This document shows positions 42,488-52,132 of a stretch of DNA of 64,000 bases, piece by piece. Under the pieces are notes generated by a model. The model was not told the origin of the DNA. It did no database searches and was given only the letters and a program-made list of their open reading frames with translations. Origin of the DNA: Leptospira licerasiae serovar Varillal str. VAR 010 (GTDB taxonomy: Bacteria > Spirochaetota > Leptospiria > Leptospirales > Leptospiraceae); NCBI RefSeq assembly GCF_000244755.1, contig NZ_AHOO02000012.1, positions 1 through 64,000 of the forward strand, in the 5' to 3' direction. How positions within the stretch are numbered: position 1 is the first letter of the stretch; each line of letters starts with the position of its first letter. Made by a program: the position numbers and the translations under genes.

Positions 42488-43911
42488 TACGCGAACTCTA
42501 TCTGAAATCGGGTTCCCGGAGCAGAAGTATTGATGTCCAATTTTGCCTTCAATTGTTTGGATAGTATCCGGATCAATTGTAAACCTAAGGTCTCTTTGGC
42601 TTCGATCTGAGCATAATCCGGGATCCCCTTTCCATCGTCCCCCACCTCCAAATAGAATATCCCATTTCCTGATTTTGCTTTTATATAGAACTGTCCTTTT
42701 TTCTTTTCAGAATAAGCATACTTGATAGAATTAGTGGCGATCTCATTGATCATCATTCCGATAGGAAGCGCCTTTTCCACTGCCAAACTTAAATTCCCTA
42801 CATCGACTACTCTTTCGATCTCCGCTCCTATCCCGTAAACATTCCAGAGATTATCCAACAATTTATCTACATAAGAACCTAGACCGATCTCCGCCAGATT
42901 TTTGGAATTATAAAGTTCATTGTGCACTAGAGACATAGAGTAGATCCTACTCTCCGTATCTCTCAGTTCGCGAGTCACTTCTTTGTTCTTAGCATAATTC
43001 GCTTGCAGGTTCAGAAGACTTGCCATGATCTGCAGATTGTTTTTTACTCTATGATGAATCTCCTGCAGAAGAGCTTCCTTATCTCTCAGTGATTGTATTA
43101 GAGTATCTTCCGATTGTTTCCATTTGGTCATATCCACTAAAATCGCAAGGACCACTTCTTTTCCTTCCAACAGGAATCGATAAGAAGTCACCTCCATTAA
43201 GAGCGGAGTTCCTTCCTTAGATCTATGAACATGTGTTTCCGGAATATTTTTACCGTTATGTAGAGCAAGATATTGCCTACGCTCTCCGGAAGAGGCAGCG
43301 ATAAATAGATCGGAAAACTTCATCCGAAGAAGTTCTTCCCTGTCGTAACCGTAAATCCGTTCCGTTTCTTGGTTCAGATCCAAAATACTTTCACAATCAA
43401 AATTATATAAAACGATCGGATGAGGATTATGTTCGAAGATCAGCCTGTATCTTTTTTCGTTCTCTTTAATAAGAAATGCCTGTTCTTCCAGTTTGCACAA
43501 CATGTCTTGTCTTTCGATCGCATAAAGAATCGACCTGAAAAGTAGATGAGAATCGAATTTTCCTTTGATCAGATAATCTTGGCCTCCGGACTGCAACGCT
43601 TCCATAGCAATAGTCTCATCCTGGGTCCCGGAACAGATCACGATCGGTATCTTAGGGAATGCCTTCTTGATCATCTCGAACCCGTCCAGGCCGAAACTAT
43701 CGGGTAACGTTAGATCCAAAAGAATACAATCAATCTCTTCTCCTTGGTCTTTCAGAACCTCCAAGGCATCTGCCACAGTAGGAGAATGTTTTAAAAGAAC
43801 CCCGGAAGGATCCGCTTCTTTTAAGAATATTTCGAACAAACGAGAATCGTCCTCGTTGTCCTCCACTATTAAAATTTGTTTCACCCGAACGGACACTGCT
43901 TTAGCGCTCAT
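42484..43911 (-). CDS. REC-PAS-HisKA_2 sensor kinase
   Basis: The 475-residue protein begins with a receiver domain (ILIVEDNEDD; phospho-acceptor Asp in CILLDLTLP; Lys in YLIKGK). A PAS domain follows (about 155-270, EKRYRLIFEHNPHPIVLYN), then a HisKA_2-type kinase. The phospho-acceptor is in EIHHRVKNNLQIMASLL (about residue 285), and the ATPase domain has NEIATNSIKYAYS and GDDGKGIPD. No membrane segment is present. The start at 43911 overlaps the upstream response regulator stop as ATGA; a TTG at 43941 would extend it. The receiver may accept phosphate from the upstream kinase and pass control to this second kinase. Confidence 0.92.
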   Translation of the reverse strand: MSAKAVSVRVKQILIVEDNEDDSRLFEIFLKEADPSGVLLKHSPTVADALEVLKDQGEEIDCILLDLTLPDSFGLDGFEMIKKAFPKIPIVICSGTQDETIAMEALQSGGQDYLIKGKFDSHLLFRSILYAIERQDMLCKLEEQAFLIKENEKRYRLIFEHNPHPIVLYNFDCESILDLNQETERIYGYDREELLRMKFSDLFIAASSGERRQYLALHNGKNIPETHVHRSKEGTPLLMEVTSYRFLLEGKEVVLAILVDMTKWKQSEDTLIQSLRDKEALLQEIHHRVKNNLQIMASLLNLQANYAKNKEVTRELRDTESRIYSMSLVHNELYNSKNLAEIGLGSYVDKLLDNLWNVYGIGAEIERVVDVGNLSLAVEKALPIGMMINEIATNSIKYAYSEKKKGQFYIKAKSGNGIFYLEVGDDGKGIPDYAQIEAKETLGLQLIRILSKQLKAKLDINTSAPGTRFQIEFAY

Positions 43912-44354
43912 TTTGGAGGCAACCTCGAAGTTTTGAACCAATAGATGCGTAACGTATCCATCGCTTCCAAAAAATTTTCGTATTCCACCGGTTTCTGTAT
44001 ATATGAGTTCGCGTGTAAATTGAAAGTGGCGATAATATCCCTCTCCGCTCCGGAGGTAGTCAATACCACTATAGGTATCCTTTTATATTCGGGATCCGAT
44101 TTGAGTTCTTCCAAAACTTCCAGCCCATTCTTTTTCGGAAGATTCAGATCCAAAAGTATCAGATCCGGTCGCCTCGCTCCCACGAACTCACCTTCTCCTT
44201 TTACGAAGTCGATCGCTTCTTCTCCATCCTTTGCTACAAATAATCTTTTTTCGGATTTAAGATCGTTCAACGCTTCAATGGTAAGTCGAACATCCGCAGG
44301 ATTGTCCTCTACAAGAAGAATATCAAAATATTGTTTAGGAGAAGCGCTCATCAT
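43908..44354 (-). CDS. Rcp1-like single-domain response regulator
   Basis: The 148-residue stand-alone receiver has LLVEDNPADVRLTIEAL, the phospho-acceptor Asp in LILLDLNLPKKNG, the Thr in VVLTTSG and the Lys in SYIQKPVEY. The extended C-terminus and sequence type resemble Rcp1, the regulator paired with cyanobacterial phytochrome Cph1. It has no output domain, so it probably acts as a phosphate relay. It is translationally coupled on both sides: the upstream kinase stop overlaps its start as TAATG, and its stop overlaps the next kinase start. Confidence 0.93.
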   Translation of the reverse strand: MMSASPKQYFDILLVEDNPADVRLTIEALNDLKSEKRLFVAKDGEEAIDFVKGEGEFVGARRPDLILLDLNLPKKNGLEVLEELKSDPEYKRIPIVVLTTSGAERDIIATFNLHANSYIQKPVEYENFLEAMDTLRIYWFKTSRLPPK

Positions 44355-46579
44355 TAAACCTCAGGCAGGAAAAAAAAGAACTCGGACCCTTTTCCGACGG
44401 AAGACTGGACCCAAATTTTTCCGCCGTGATTTTCTACGATCTTTTTGCAGATGGATAATCCTATCCCGGTCCCGGGATATTCCGATATAGTATGCAATTT
44501 TTGGAATATGATAAAAATACGATCAAAGTATTTGGGATCCATACCTATCCCGTTATCGGAAACGGAAAATATATTAGCACCCGGAACATTCTTTACTTTA
44601 ATACGGATCTCGGGACTCCTGCTCGGAGAGCGGAATTTGATCCCGTTAGAGATCAAATTACTGAACAAACGTCTTATCTGGTCCTGATCCACATACACTT
44701 CCGGAAAAGGACCTTCTAAAACAAGATTCGCCTTGGCATCTTGGATCACGGAAGAAAGGTCTTTTCTAACATCGTCCAGGATACGGTTCGAATCTCCTTT
44801 GGATTTTTTAACGGAATCGGAACCAACTCTGGAATAACTCAAAAGGCTTTCTATCAGTCCTTGTTGCCTTTTGGCCGCTTCTACCGATACTTGGATAAAT
44901 TCTTTCATCTCGGGTTTGATCTCTTCCGAAAATTTTCTCTCCAATAATTGCAGATAACTTGCAATCGTTCTAAGAGGTTCTTGTAGATCGTGGGATGCAA
45001 TATAGGCGAATTGCTCCAGTTCTTTATTCGTTTTTGCCAAACCTTGGAGCGCCTCTTCCAAAGACTTTCTCGCTTCGATCTTTTCGGAGATGTCCCGATT
45101 CACCATTATGAGTCCGGGGACCAGATAGCCTTCTGCATTAATTTTTTTGAAATTACTTTCGACTGTGATCTTTTTGCCGGACTTTAAAGTGTGGACTAAT
45201 TCTCTTTTGGAGGAACCGATACTATCCCAATCCTGCATAGCTTCCTTATAATTCTCGTCAGAGATCCAATCCTCTTGGAAAAGAGAAGTATAATGTTTTC
45301 CTAAACATTCTCCCTCTTTCACTTCATACATTCTGGCGGCGGATGCATTGTAATATGTGATGTTCATGTCGCCGTCCAAAGCGATGATCGCGTCGTTCAC
45401 CTGGGAAATGACTTCCATATTAAACCGATTTTCCCTACTCATCCTTACACGTTCTGAAACGTCCATGGCTGAAACGAGAACAGACTCTGTTTCCTGGAAT
45501 TGAATGGGGGAAGAGACTATATCCAAATATACGATACTTCCGTTCTTTTTTAGATGTCTCATTTCTTGGAAAAAATTCGGGCCACTTTTAAGTCCCTTAA
45601 TCTTTTCCTTCATAAATTCTCTTTCTTCCGGAAGCCTAAGCTCCTGAGCGTTCTTACCTATAAATTCCGTTTCGGAATATCCATAAGCCTCGATTGCGGC
45701 TTGGTTTACTGCAGTTATGGTGAGGGAAGATCTTTCGAAAACGAACATGATCTGAGGATTGTTCCTGAATAAGTTCCTATACTTCTCCTCATTCTTACGG
45801 ATCCTATCCTCGTATTCTTTCCGATCCGAAATATCATAAACAATTCCTAATATTTCCTGAATACGACCGCCCTTTCCGGTCCTAGGATACATTCTAGTTT
45901 CCAATAGAAGACCGTTTTGATTCGTATGATAGACACTCTCTTCTCCCTGAAGCGATCTGGAAAATGCCTCCATAACTTCTGGACGATTTCCTGCCCTTTC
46001 AAAAATGGTTTTTCCCACCACTTCCTTAGGATTGATCTTTAATCTTTCCAATCCTTTTCCGTCGGCGAGAATGATCTTTCCTTCCGGAGAAATTGAGAAT
46101 ACTGTTACCGGCAAAGCGCCTATCAAAGTCTGAAAATCTATAGTACGTTTTTCTAATATATCTTCCGCGATCTTACGTTCCGTAATATCTATGGAAACAC
46201 CGACAAGGCCTCTGCTTTTTCCGTCCTCTCCTATTGCGGGAGAGATCCTAACCGCAAAATACCTTCCTAAAAAAACCGCCTCTGCACTGATCTCTTTTCC
46301 TGAAAGAACAAGTTTTAAAGCTTCCGTTTGTTCCAAACTGCGGACAGTTCCGTTTTCTTCCCTAAACTCGGCGTTCCATTGGTGATCTATAAAGTTAGTC
46401 CCGATAAATGCGTCGGAATCCAGACCAAGCATGTCTAACGCTTTTCCCGAGGCGTAGTTGATTAACCCCGTTTCGTCCGCGGAAAATAATACGATGGGAG
46501 AATTGGAAAGGATATAATCCAATAAGGGTTTGGGATTTTCCGGATTAGAATCTGAAAAAATAGGAGAAGGAGAACCCAT
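44354..46579 (-). CDS. Multi-PAS sensor histidine kinase
   Basis: The 741-residue kinase carries about four PAS domains in series (roughly 20-130, 150-260, 270-375, 390-500). A HisKA dimerisation helix follows, with the acceptor in AYIASHDLQEPLRTIASYLQ (about 530), and then an ATPase domain with LISNGIKFRSPSR, VSDNGIGMDPKY and GTGIGLSICKKI. The HDLQEPLR form is that of Cph1-type kinases, which fits the Rcp1-like regulator encoded next. No membrane segment is seen, so PAS ligands are cytoplasmic; no chromophore Cys/GAF domain for light sensing is present. It heads a three-gene coupled module. Confidence 0.94.
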   Translation of the reverse strand: MGSPSPIFSDSNPENPKPLLDYILSNSPIVLFSADETGLINYASGKALDMLGLDSDAFIGTNFIDHQWNAEFREENGTVRSLEQTEALKLVLSGKEISAEAVFLGRYFAVRISPAIGEDGKSRGLVGVSIDITERKIAEDILEKRTIDFQTLIGALPVTVFSISPEGKIILADGKGLERLKINPKEVVGKTIFERAGNRPEVMEAFSRSLQGEESVYHTNQNGLLLETRMYPRTGKGGRIQEILGIVYDISDRKEYEDRIRKNEEKYRNLFRNNPQIMFVFERSSLTITAVNQAAIEAYGYSETEFIGKNAQELRLPEEREFMKEKIKGLKSGPNFFQEMRHLKKNGSIVYLDIVSSPIQFQETESVLVSAMDVSERVRMSRENRFNMEVISQVNDAIIALDGDMNITYYNASAARMYEVKEGECLGKHYTSLFQEDWISDENYKEAMQDWDSIGSSKRELVHTLKSGKKITVESNFKKINAEGYLVPGLIMVNRDISEKIEARKSLEEALQGLAKTNKELEQFAYIASHDLQEPLRTIASYLQLLERKFSEEIKPEMKEFIQVSVEAAKRQQGLIESLLSYSRVGSDSVKKSKGDSNRILDDVRKDLSSVIQDAKANLVLEGPFPEVYVDQDQIRRLFSNLISNGIKFRSPSRSPEIRIKVKNVPGANIFSVSDNGIGMDPKYFDRIFIIFQKLHTISEYPGTGIGLSICKKIVENHGGKIWVQSSVGKGSEFFFFLPEV

Positions 46580-46704
46580 AAATAGATCCGCCCGGAATAT
46601 GGATTCCGGGCAGGGGTTTCTAATTATGGCGAAATATGGATATTTTCAAGCATATTTCGAATTTTTATGGAATTTGTGGAATCTATATCCCTTTAGGGAT
46701 ATGG

Positions 46705-47160
46705 TTAAATGATTTCGATCTTTTCAATTACCACTGGCTGGAGAGGACGGTCTCCCGGAGCTGTAGGAGTTTCAGAGATACTTTGGACTATATCCTCTCC
46801 CTCGCTTACATGTCCAAAAACCGCATGACGGTTGTCTAGATAAAGGTTATCTCTCACGTTGATGAAAAACTGAGAACCGCCAGTGTTCGGCCCGGCATTT
46901 GCCATAGAGATTGTAAATTTTTTATTTTTAAGATCAGGGTGAAATTCGTCCTGGATCTTATACCCTGGTCCACCAGTTCCCGTACCTTGGGGGCAACCGC
47001 CTTGGATCATAAAATTTGCAATAATTCTGTGAAAAACTAAGCCGTTATAAAAGCCTTTTTGGGCTAATTGGATGAAATTCCCGGCAGTGATTGGAGCCTT
47101 CTCATCTTCCAATAAAACGGAGAAGGTCCCTCGGTTGGTGGTAAACTTAGCAGTCGCCAT
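46705..47160 (-). CDS. Cyclophilin-type peptidyl-prolyl isomerase
   Basis: From the ATG at 47160 (GAGGAT about 6 bases upstream) the product is 151 residues, a single cyclophilin domain. Visible motifs are [18 protein letters not shown], then [20 protein letters not shown] (catalytic Arg), [11 protein letters not shown], and [15 protein letters not shown]. No signal peptide is present, so it is the cytoplasmic form that assists proline isomerisation during folding. A TTG/ATG extension to 47172 is possible but unneeded. It diverges from the cyclase gene. Confidence 0.95.
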   Translation of the reverse strand: MATAKFTTNRGTFSVLLEDEKAPITAGNFIQLAQKGFYNGLVFHRIIANFMIQGGCPQGTGTGGPGYKIQDEFHPDLKNKKFTISMANAGPNTGGSQFFINVRDNLYLDNRHAVFGHVSEGEDIVQSISETPTAPGDRPLQPVVIEKIEII

Positions 47161-47236
47161 AAATATCCTCAAAACCAGATTCTAACCGGTGTCTGTGTAA
47201 TCAACTAAATAGGTATATCCTTAATGGGAGAGAACT

Positions 47237-47263
47237 CATTCTACTTGTTTTCAATATAGAATG
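47237..47263. promoter_or_regulatory. Inverted repeat in the cyclase upstream region
   Basis: CATTCTA (47237-47243) and TAGAATG (47257-47263) form a 7-bp inverted repeat with a 13-base spacer in the 216-base gap between the isomerase and cyclase genes. It could be an operator; nothing else stands out in the gap. Confidence 0.25.
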
Positions 47264-47376
47264 TAGTTGTTCCGATAATTTAACAGAGGATTTCCAGAAT
47301 CTACTTTCCGCTAGACGGATCGATTTTTTAGCTTTCTAAAAGAGAATTTTTATTCCGGAACTTCCTTAGGAACAAA

Positions 47377-50034
47377 ATGCCATCATCTACAAAATACATT
47401 CCCTTCGGACCAAACGGTGCAGTCGCCTTCTGGGCCAAAGCAAAGGATAAGATCCAAAACCAGGACGAGTTAAGAGCCTGGGCAGATCTAGGGATCAAAA
47501 CTGTAGTCTGTGTATTCTCCGAAAAAGGTTCTTCTTTAGTCACCGACTTGGAAGAAGTTCTGCATGCAGGAGAATGGAAACTATTCGCATTAGAAATTCC
47601 TCCTGGACCTGAAACGAACGAGTCCGTATTCTACTCCGCTTGGAAATTAATTTCAGCATCAGCAAAATCTAATATTTTATTTTTAATCCCGGAAGAATTG
47701 GAAGAAAGATGGGAAGTAATACTTTCCAAAATGGTAATTTCTTCTTATCCGCATATCGCCACTGGCGAGTTAGGCGCTTGGTTCCCTTCCCTCCAAGGAC
47801 AAGCGGAAGCTGAATTCTTAGGAGAATTTAAAACATACGCTTCTCGTAAAAAAGCGCCTAAAGAGATCCCTGATTCTACGAGAGGAGAATTTTCACTTTA
47901 TCTAAAGGAACTTCCGTTAGCGGTTTCCGGAATTGAATTGGGAGTTTTTAAGAACGGACATAAAGATCCTAACGGAAAGAAGAAGGTCCCAAAATTCCAA
48001 GAGGCCGAAAATTTCCGCACCTTGGAGAGTAAGCCGGTCATCTCCTTTGATACCGTATTCTCTGGAGAAAAACAGGATATAGAGACTCCTGAAGTGGTTC
48101 AGGAAACGCCAAAGCCTGAGGTAGTATCAGAAAAAAAGAATATTCCAAAAAAAGAATCCACACCTCCCCCTACCGCAGATGCGGGTAATTTTGCAACAAG
48201 CGCAAAATTCCCTCTTCAATTGAAACTGATGGCTGTGATCTCACTTTTACTTACCGTCACGGTTTCCACTGTCATTTTATATGCATCCAGTGAATTCAAA
48301 AAGAACTACGAAGTAAGGGTATTGGAGACTAACTTCTCTTTGGTGAATATTTTAGGGATCAAAGTAAAATCGGACCTAAAAGACATCCGTGACAAAGGTA
48401 AAACTCTTACGGAAAAACTTTTGGACCCTAAAGGCCCGGGAGCTTATGCGGATCTTTTCTTTAGGAACGAACCTGATTTCCTTTTAGCAGGAATTTATTC
48501 CGCGGAAGGAGACAAGCTCAAAAAGAGGACCGTGCTCTATAACGATTCTTATCTGGAAGGAATTTCCTCCAATAGAGATGAATTGGATGCAGCTGTTTCC
48601 CAAAAGGAATCTTCTTTTTTAAAAACGATCCAATCGGGGGGAAGGATAGACAATCTTACTCCTAATTTCAAAGAGCCTACTTTTTCTATTTCAGTTTATG
48701 ATTCTCAGAGTAAATCTATTCTGCTTTATATTATCCGCGCAGAAAGACTTTTATCCGTATTCCAAAAACAGGATATTAACGTTCCATTCTTGATCAATGG
48801 AGATGGAGATCTGATTGCGCATCATGATCTTCAACTTCTTGCGTCCCAAACGAATTGGGCCGACTTACCGATCTTTGAAACAATGCTTTCTTCCGTCAGA
48901 GAGGACAGCCAACAGACAAGGTATGAGGATTCAACTAAGACAAAATATTACGGTTCCTACCAAAAATTAGGTTTTGGCGGAGCCGGAGTAATCGTGTCCG
49001 TTCCGGAAGAAAAAGTTTTCGAGATGGTCTATCGTATCCAGACCAAAAACCTTCTCATCATGGCGATCGCACTTTGTATCGCTCTTATCATTGTATTCTT
49101 CTTAGCAAGAACCATTACCATCCCTGTATTAAAACTTCTGACGGCAACCGTAGAGATCGCAAAGGGAAATTTCAGGATCGGGATCAAGTCTACTACGAAG
49201 GACGAGATCGGCGTTTTGACCGATTATTTCGTGAGTATGGGAAAAGGTCTGGAAGAAAGAGAGAAAGTTAAGGATGCACTTGGCCGGTTTGTAAACAAAG
49301 AGATCGCCGAAATGGTCCTAAACAAAGAGCTAACGTTAGGCGGAGAAAGAAAGATGTGTGCCATTTTCTTCTCGGATATCCGCTCCTTCACAGCTATATC
49401 TGAAAAACTACAACCGGAAGAGGTCGTGGAATTCTTAAACGAGTACATGACAGAGATGGTTCGTTGCGTAAACGATACTCATGGGATCGTGGATAAGTTT
49501 ATCGGGGACGCAATCATGGCTACTTGGGGAGCGGTTCGTACTTCCGAACAAGACGCGGAGAATGCAGTGAACGGTGCACTTTTGATGAGGGCCGCCCTTA
49601 TCAAATTCAACGAAGGAAGAGGTGGGGATAAAAGACCCGTTATCCGTATCGGTTGCGGACTTAACTATGGACCTGTGATCGCCGGACAGATCGGTTCCGA
49701 AGAAAGATTGGAATATACCGTTATCGGCGACGCAGTGAACCTCGCCTCTCGAGTCGAAGCCTTGAATAAACCTTTCGGCACGGACATTTTGATCACACAA
49801 GATCTACTGGATCATGTAAAAGATATTTTTGCGGTCGAAAAAATGCAATCTATCAAGGTAAAGGGTAAAGAAGAACCCCAAACCATTTACGCAGTTCTGG
49901 GAAGAAAAGACGATATGGATCGCCCTAGAGATCTAAACGATCTAAGAAGAAGACTCGGAATAGAATACGAATCCAAGAAAAAAACAAAAACGGGAGATGA
50001 GGAAGAGGAATTAAAGTATGAAATACTTGAATGA
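47377..50034 (+). CDS. Membrane class III adenylate/guanylate cyclase with Cache and HAMP domains
   Basis: The 885-residue protein has an N-terminal cytoplasmic region (1-235), a Pro/Glu/Lys-rich linker and TM1 (about 282-302). A Cache-like extracytoplasmic domain follows (about 305-555), then TM2 (about 558-577), a HAMP linker and a class III cyclase domain (about 655-840). Metal aspartates lie in FFSDIRSFTAI and KFIGDAIMATWG, and the transition-state region is GDAVNLASRVEALNK; the catalytic core looks intact. The first ~120 residues resemble the fold order of dual-specificity phosphatases, but the P-loop Cys/Arg are absent. The stop overlaps the FecR gene by 17 bases. It is the probable source of cAMP or cGMP. 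Confidence 0.9.
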   Translation: MPSSTKYIPFGPNGAVAFWAKAKDKIQNQDELRAWADLGIKTVVCVFSEKGSSLVTDLEEVLHAGEWKLFALEIPPGPETNESVFYSAWKLISASAKSNILFLIPEELEERWEVILSKMVISSYPHIATGELGAWFPSLQGQAEAEFLGEFKTYASRKKAPKEIPDSTRGEFSLYLKELPLAVSGIELGVFKNGHKDPNGKKKVPKFQEAENFRTLESKPVISFDTVFSGEKQDIETPEVVQETPKPEVVSEKKNIPKKESTPPPTADAGNFATSAKFPLQLKLMAVISLLLTVTVSTVILYASSEFKKNYEVRVLETNFSLVNILGIKVKSDLKDIRDKGKTLTEKLLDPKGPGAYADLFFRNEPDFLLAGIYSAEGDKLKKRTVLYNDSYLEGISSNRDELDAAVSQKESSFLKTIQSGGRIDNLTPNFKEPTFSISVYDSQSKSILLYIIRAERLLSVFQKQDINVPFLINGDGDLIAHHDLQLLASQTNWADLPIFETMLSSVREDSQQTRYEDSTKTKYYGSYQKLGFGGAGVIVSVPEEKVFEMVYRIQTKNLLIMAIALCIALIIVFFLARTITIPVLKLLTATVEIAKGNFRIGIKSTTKDEIGVLTDYFVSMGKGLEEREKVKDALGRFVNKEIAEMVLNKELTLGGERKMCAIFFSDIRSFTAISEKLQPEEVVEFLNEYMTEMVRCVNDTHGIVDKFIGDAIMATWGAVRTSEQDAENAVNGALLMRAALIKFNEGRGGDKRPVIRIGCGLNYGPVIAGQIGSEERLEYTVIGDAVNLASRVEALNKPFGTDILITQDLLDHVKDIFAVEKMQSIKVKGKEEPQTIYAVLGRKDDMDRPRDLNDLRRRLGIEYESKKKTKTGDEEEELKYEILE

Positions 50035-52132
50035 CGGCCGCATTGTCGTCACTGCTTTAGTTCTACTTCTGTTCTTTTTTTCGGGATTATTATACCTTTA
50101 TGCAAACGCAGGCCCTAAAACCGGGACCAATAAAGTTGTAGGACAGCTTAAAACAAAACAACTCAAAATATTAAGAAAATTGGATTCAGAAGTTATCTGG
50201 GAAGAATTGGACGAGTCCGACCCCATTCGATACAGGGATACCATACGCACGGAAGAAGGTTCGGAAGCAGTATTACTTTTTACTGATGGAGAAAATTCCG
50301 CAGAGATCAGAATGGACGAAAGGAGTATGATCCTTGTGGAAGATACCGACAAGATCAGCTTCGTATCCGGTTCCCTTTCCGCAACAGGAGGAGGATCGGG
50401 CAATTTGCAAATCAGCTCGGGAGATACTAAGATTTCTCTCGGGAATTCTGACCTAAAAATCTCCAAAGACGAGAACAAGGGTCTAAACCTAGAAGTAAAA
50501 CAGGGAGAAGCTAAGGTAGTCTCCTCCTCCGGAGAAAATACGGTCGGTAAAAACCAATCCGCCGATCTAAAAGACGGAAAAGTGGAAGTACATACGTTAA
50601 ATCTGGAAACGGTATCTCCTCCAGATAAAACTTTTTTTCCTATAGCAGTAGAAACTCTTCCGATTAGATTCGAATGGAAAAATTCCCCAAGCGTCAAAAC
50701 ATTCAGATTAGAAATCGCAAAGGATTCCGGATTCAGAACTGGTTTAAAAAAATTGAATGCAGTCGGTACAAACGCATCGATCTCACTCCCAGGCGGCTCC
50801 TACTACTGGAGACTTGCCGGAAAAAATCCACAGTCCGGAAAAGACGAATTCAGTTCTTCTAAAAACTTTAAATTAGTATCTTGGAATAAGCCAAAACTTG
50901 TCTCGCCGACTAATAAAGAGATCTTCTCATTTACGGAAACCACTCCTCCAGTCCGTTTTCAATGGAATACATTCGATTCCCAGACAAAATATAAACTGGA
51001 AGTTTCTTCAGATGCGAACTTTAAACAAATTGTATATACCGGAGACTCCTCCGCAGGTTTCTTAAAATGGGAGCCTAGATCCGAAGGCCAGTTCTTTGCT
51101 CGCGTCAAAATGAGTTCCGACAGACAGGGATTCACAGAACTAAGTTCCGATACGATCTCTTTCGTTTTGAGGAAATCGGAACAGGCAGAGCCTCCTAAAC
51201 TTCTGAAACCTTTACAGGGAGAAGAAATAGGAATCCGTATATTTAAAGCGGGTTCTTTCTTCAGTTGGAGTTCCAACAAGGAATTCAAATCTTATTCCCT
51301 GGATATAGCCGCTGATTCCGATTTCAAAAATATCCTTTTCTCCAAATCGACTAACTCAAATTTTATGAAACCGGATCTAGATTGGAAAGAAGGCACATTC
51401 TTCTGGAGAATTAAAGGGAACTCTAACTCGGATGAAGTAATTTCTTCTTCCGTTGGTAAGTTTACGTTAAAACCTCTGGGTTCTATCCGACTTTCCTTTC
51501 CTAAAGATGGATCCGAATTAGGTCATCCAGTGGACGGCAAATTACAATTCAGATGGGACAGACCCGATCCGAGCGGAACTTATAAATTAGAAGTTTCTAA
51601 AGACCCTAATTTTACTTCCAAAATATTCGAAACCTCCGTGCGTTCCGGACAAAACTCAGTACCTCTGCAAGGCCCGGGGGACTATTACTGGAAAGTTACT
51701 CTTCTTTCTCCAGAGGGGGAAGTTCTGATCGCAAGTCCTTCGTCCGGATTCAAAACGTCAGACTCTGCTCCTTTCCTATCTCCAGTATATCCGAGGGATA
51801 GAGATAAGATAGACTTGGATGAGAAAGCAAGTTTGTCATTTTATTGGGAAATTGAAGGCAAATCCGAGGCATACATTTTGGAGCTTTTAGAGGCAGACCA
51901 AAAAACCCTAAAAACGGTATTTAAAAAGGAAATTAAGGGAGAATCCTACGACTATCGAGAGTTGTATAGATTAAGGGAAGGAAAATACCAGTGGAGACTG
52001 AGCGCAAAATACAGGGACAGCTCAGGGCGTCTCCGCGTAAGCCTTCCATTGACCAGGGATTTCGAAGTGATCATGTCCGCTACTTTCAAAGCGCCGGAGA
52101 TTCTGACTCCTAAGGAATTTTATGTTGAGTAA
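50018..52132 (+). CDS. FecR-domain protein with beta-sandwich repeats
   Basis: The 704-residue protein has one N-terminal membrane anchor (about 10-30). A FecR-like domain follows (about 40-195, with IRTEEGSEAVLLFTDGENSAEIRMDE split over this region, and GLNLEVKQGEAKVVSSSG). Then come five repeats of about 90-100 residues, each with a P-x-x-x-x-F/W start, a Y-x-L-E-V/I-S/A-K-D/S-x-x-F core and a Y/F-x-W-R/K-x end. Fn3-type or similar beta sandwiches are likely. It should sit in the periplasm. FecR domains in classical systems control sigma factors, but none is here. Overlap with the cyclase and the next gene suggests one functional unit. Confidence 0.8.
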   Translation: MKYLNDGRIVVTALVLLLFFFSGLLYLYANAGPKTGTNKVVGQLKTKQLKILRKLDSEVIWEELDESDPIRYRDTIRTEEGSEAVLLFTDGENSAEIRMDERSMILVEDTDKISFVSGSLSATGGGSGNLQISSGDTKISLGNSDLKISKDENKGLNLEVKQGEAKVVSSSGENTVGKNQSADLKDGKVEVHTLNLETVSPPDKTFFPIAVETLPIRFEWKNSPSVKTFRLEIAKDSGFRTGLKKLNAVGTNASISLPGGSYYWRLAGKNPQSGKDEFSSSKNFKLVSWNKPKLVSPTNKEIFSFTETTPPVRFQWNTFDSQTKYKLEVSSDANFKQIVYTGDSSAGFLKWEPRSEGQFFARVKMSSDRQGFTELSSDTISFVLRKSEQAEPPKLLKPLQGEEIGIRIFKAGSFFSWSSNKEFKSYSLDIAADSDFKNILFSKSTNSNFMKPDLDWKEGTFFWRIKGNSNSDEVISSSVGKFTLKPLGSIRLSFPKDGSELGHPVDGKLQFRWDRPDPSGTYKLEVSKDPNFTSKIFETSVRSGQNSVPLQGPGDYYWKVTLLSPEGEVLIASPSSGFKTSDSAPFLSPVYPRDRDKIDLDEKASLSFYWEIEGKSEAYILELLEADQKTLKTVFKKEIKGESYDYRELYRLREGKYQWRLSAKYRDSSGRLRVSLPLTRDFEVIMSATFKAPEILTPKEFYVE

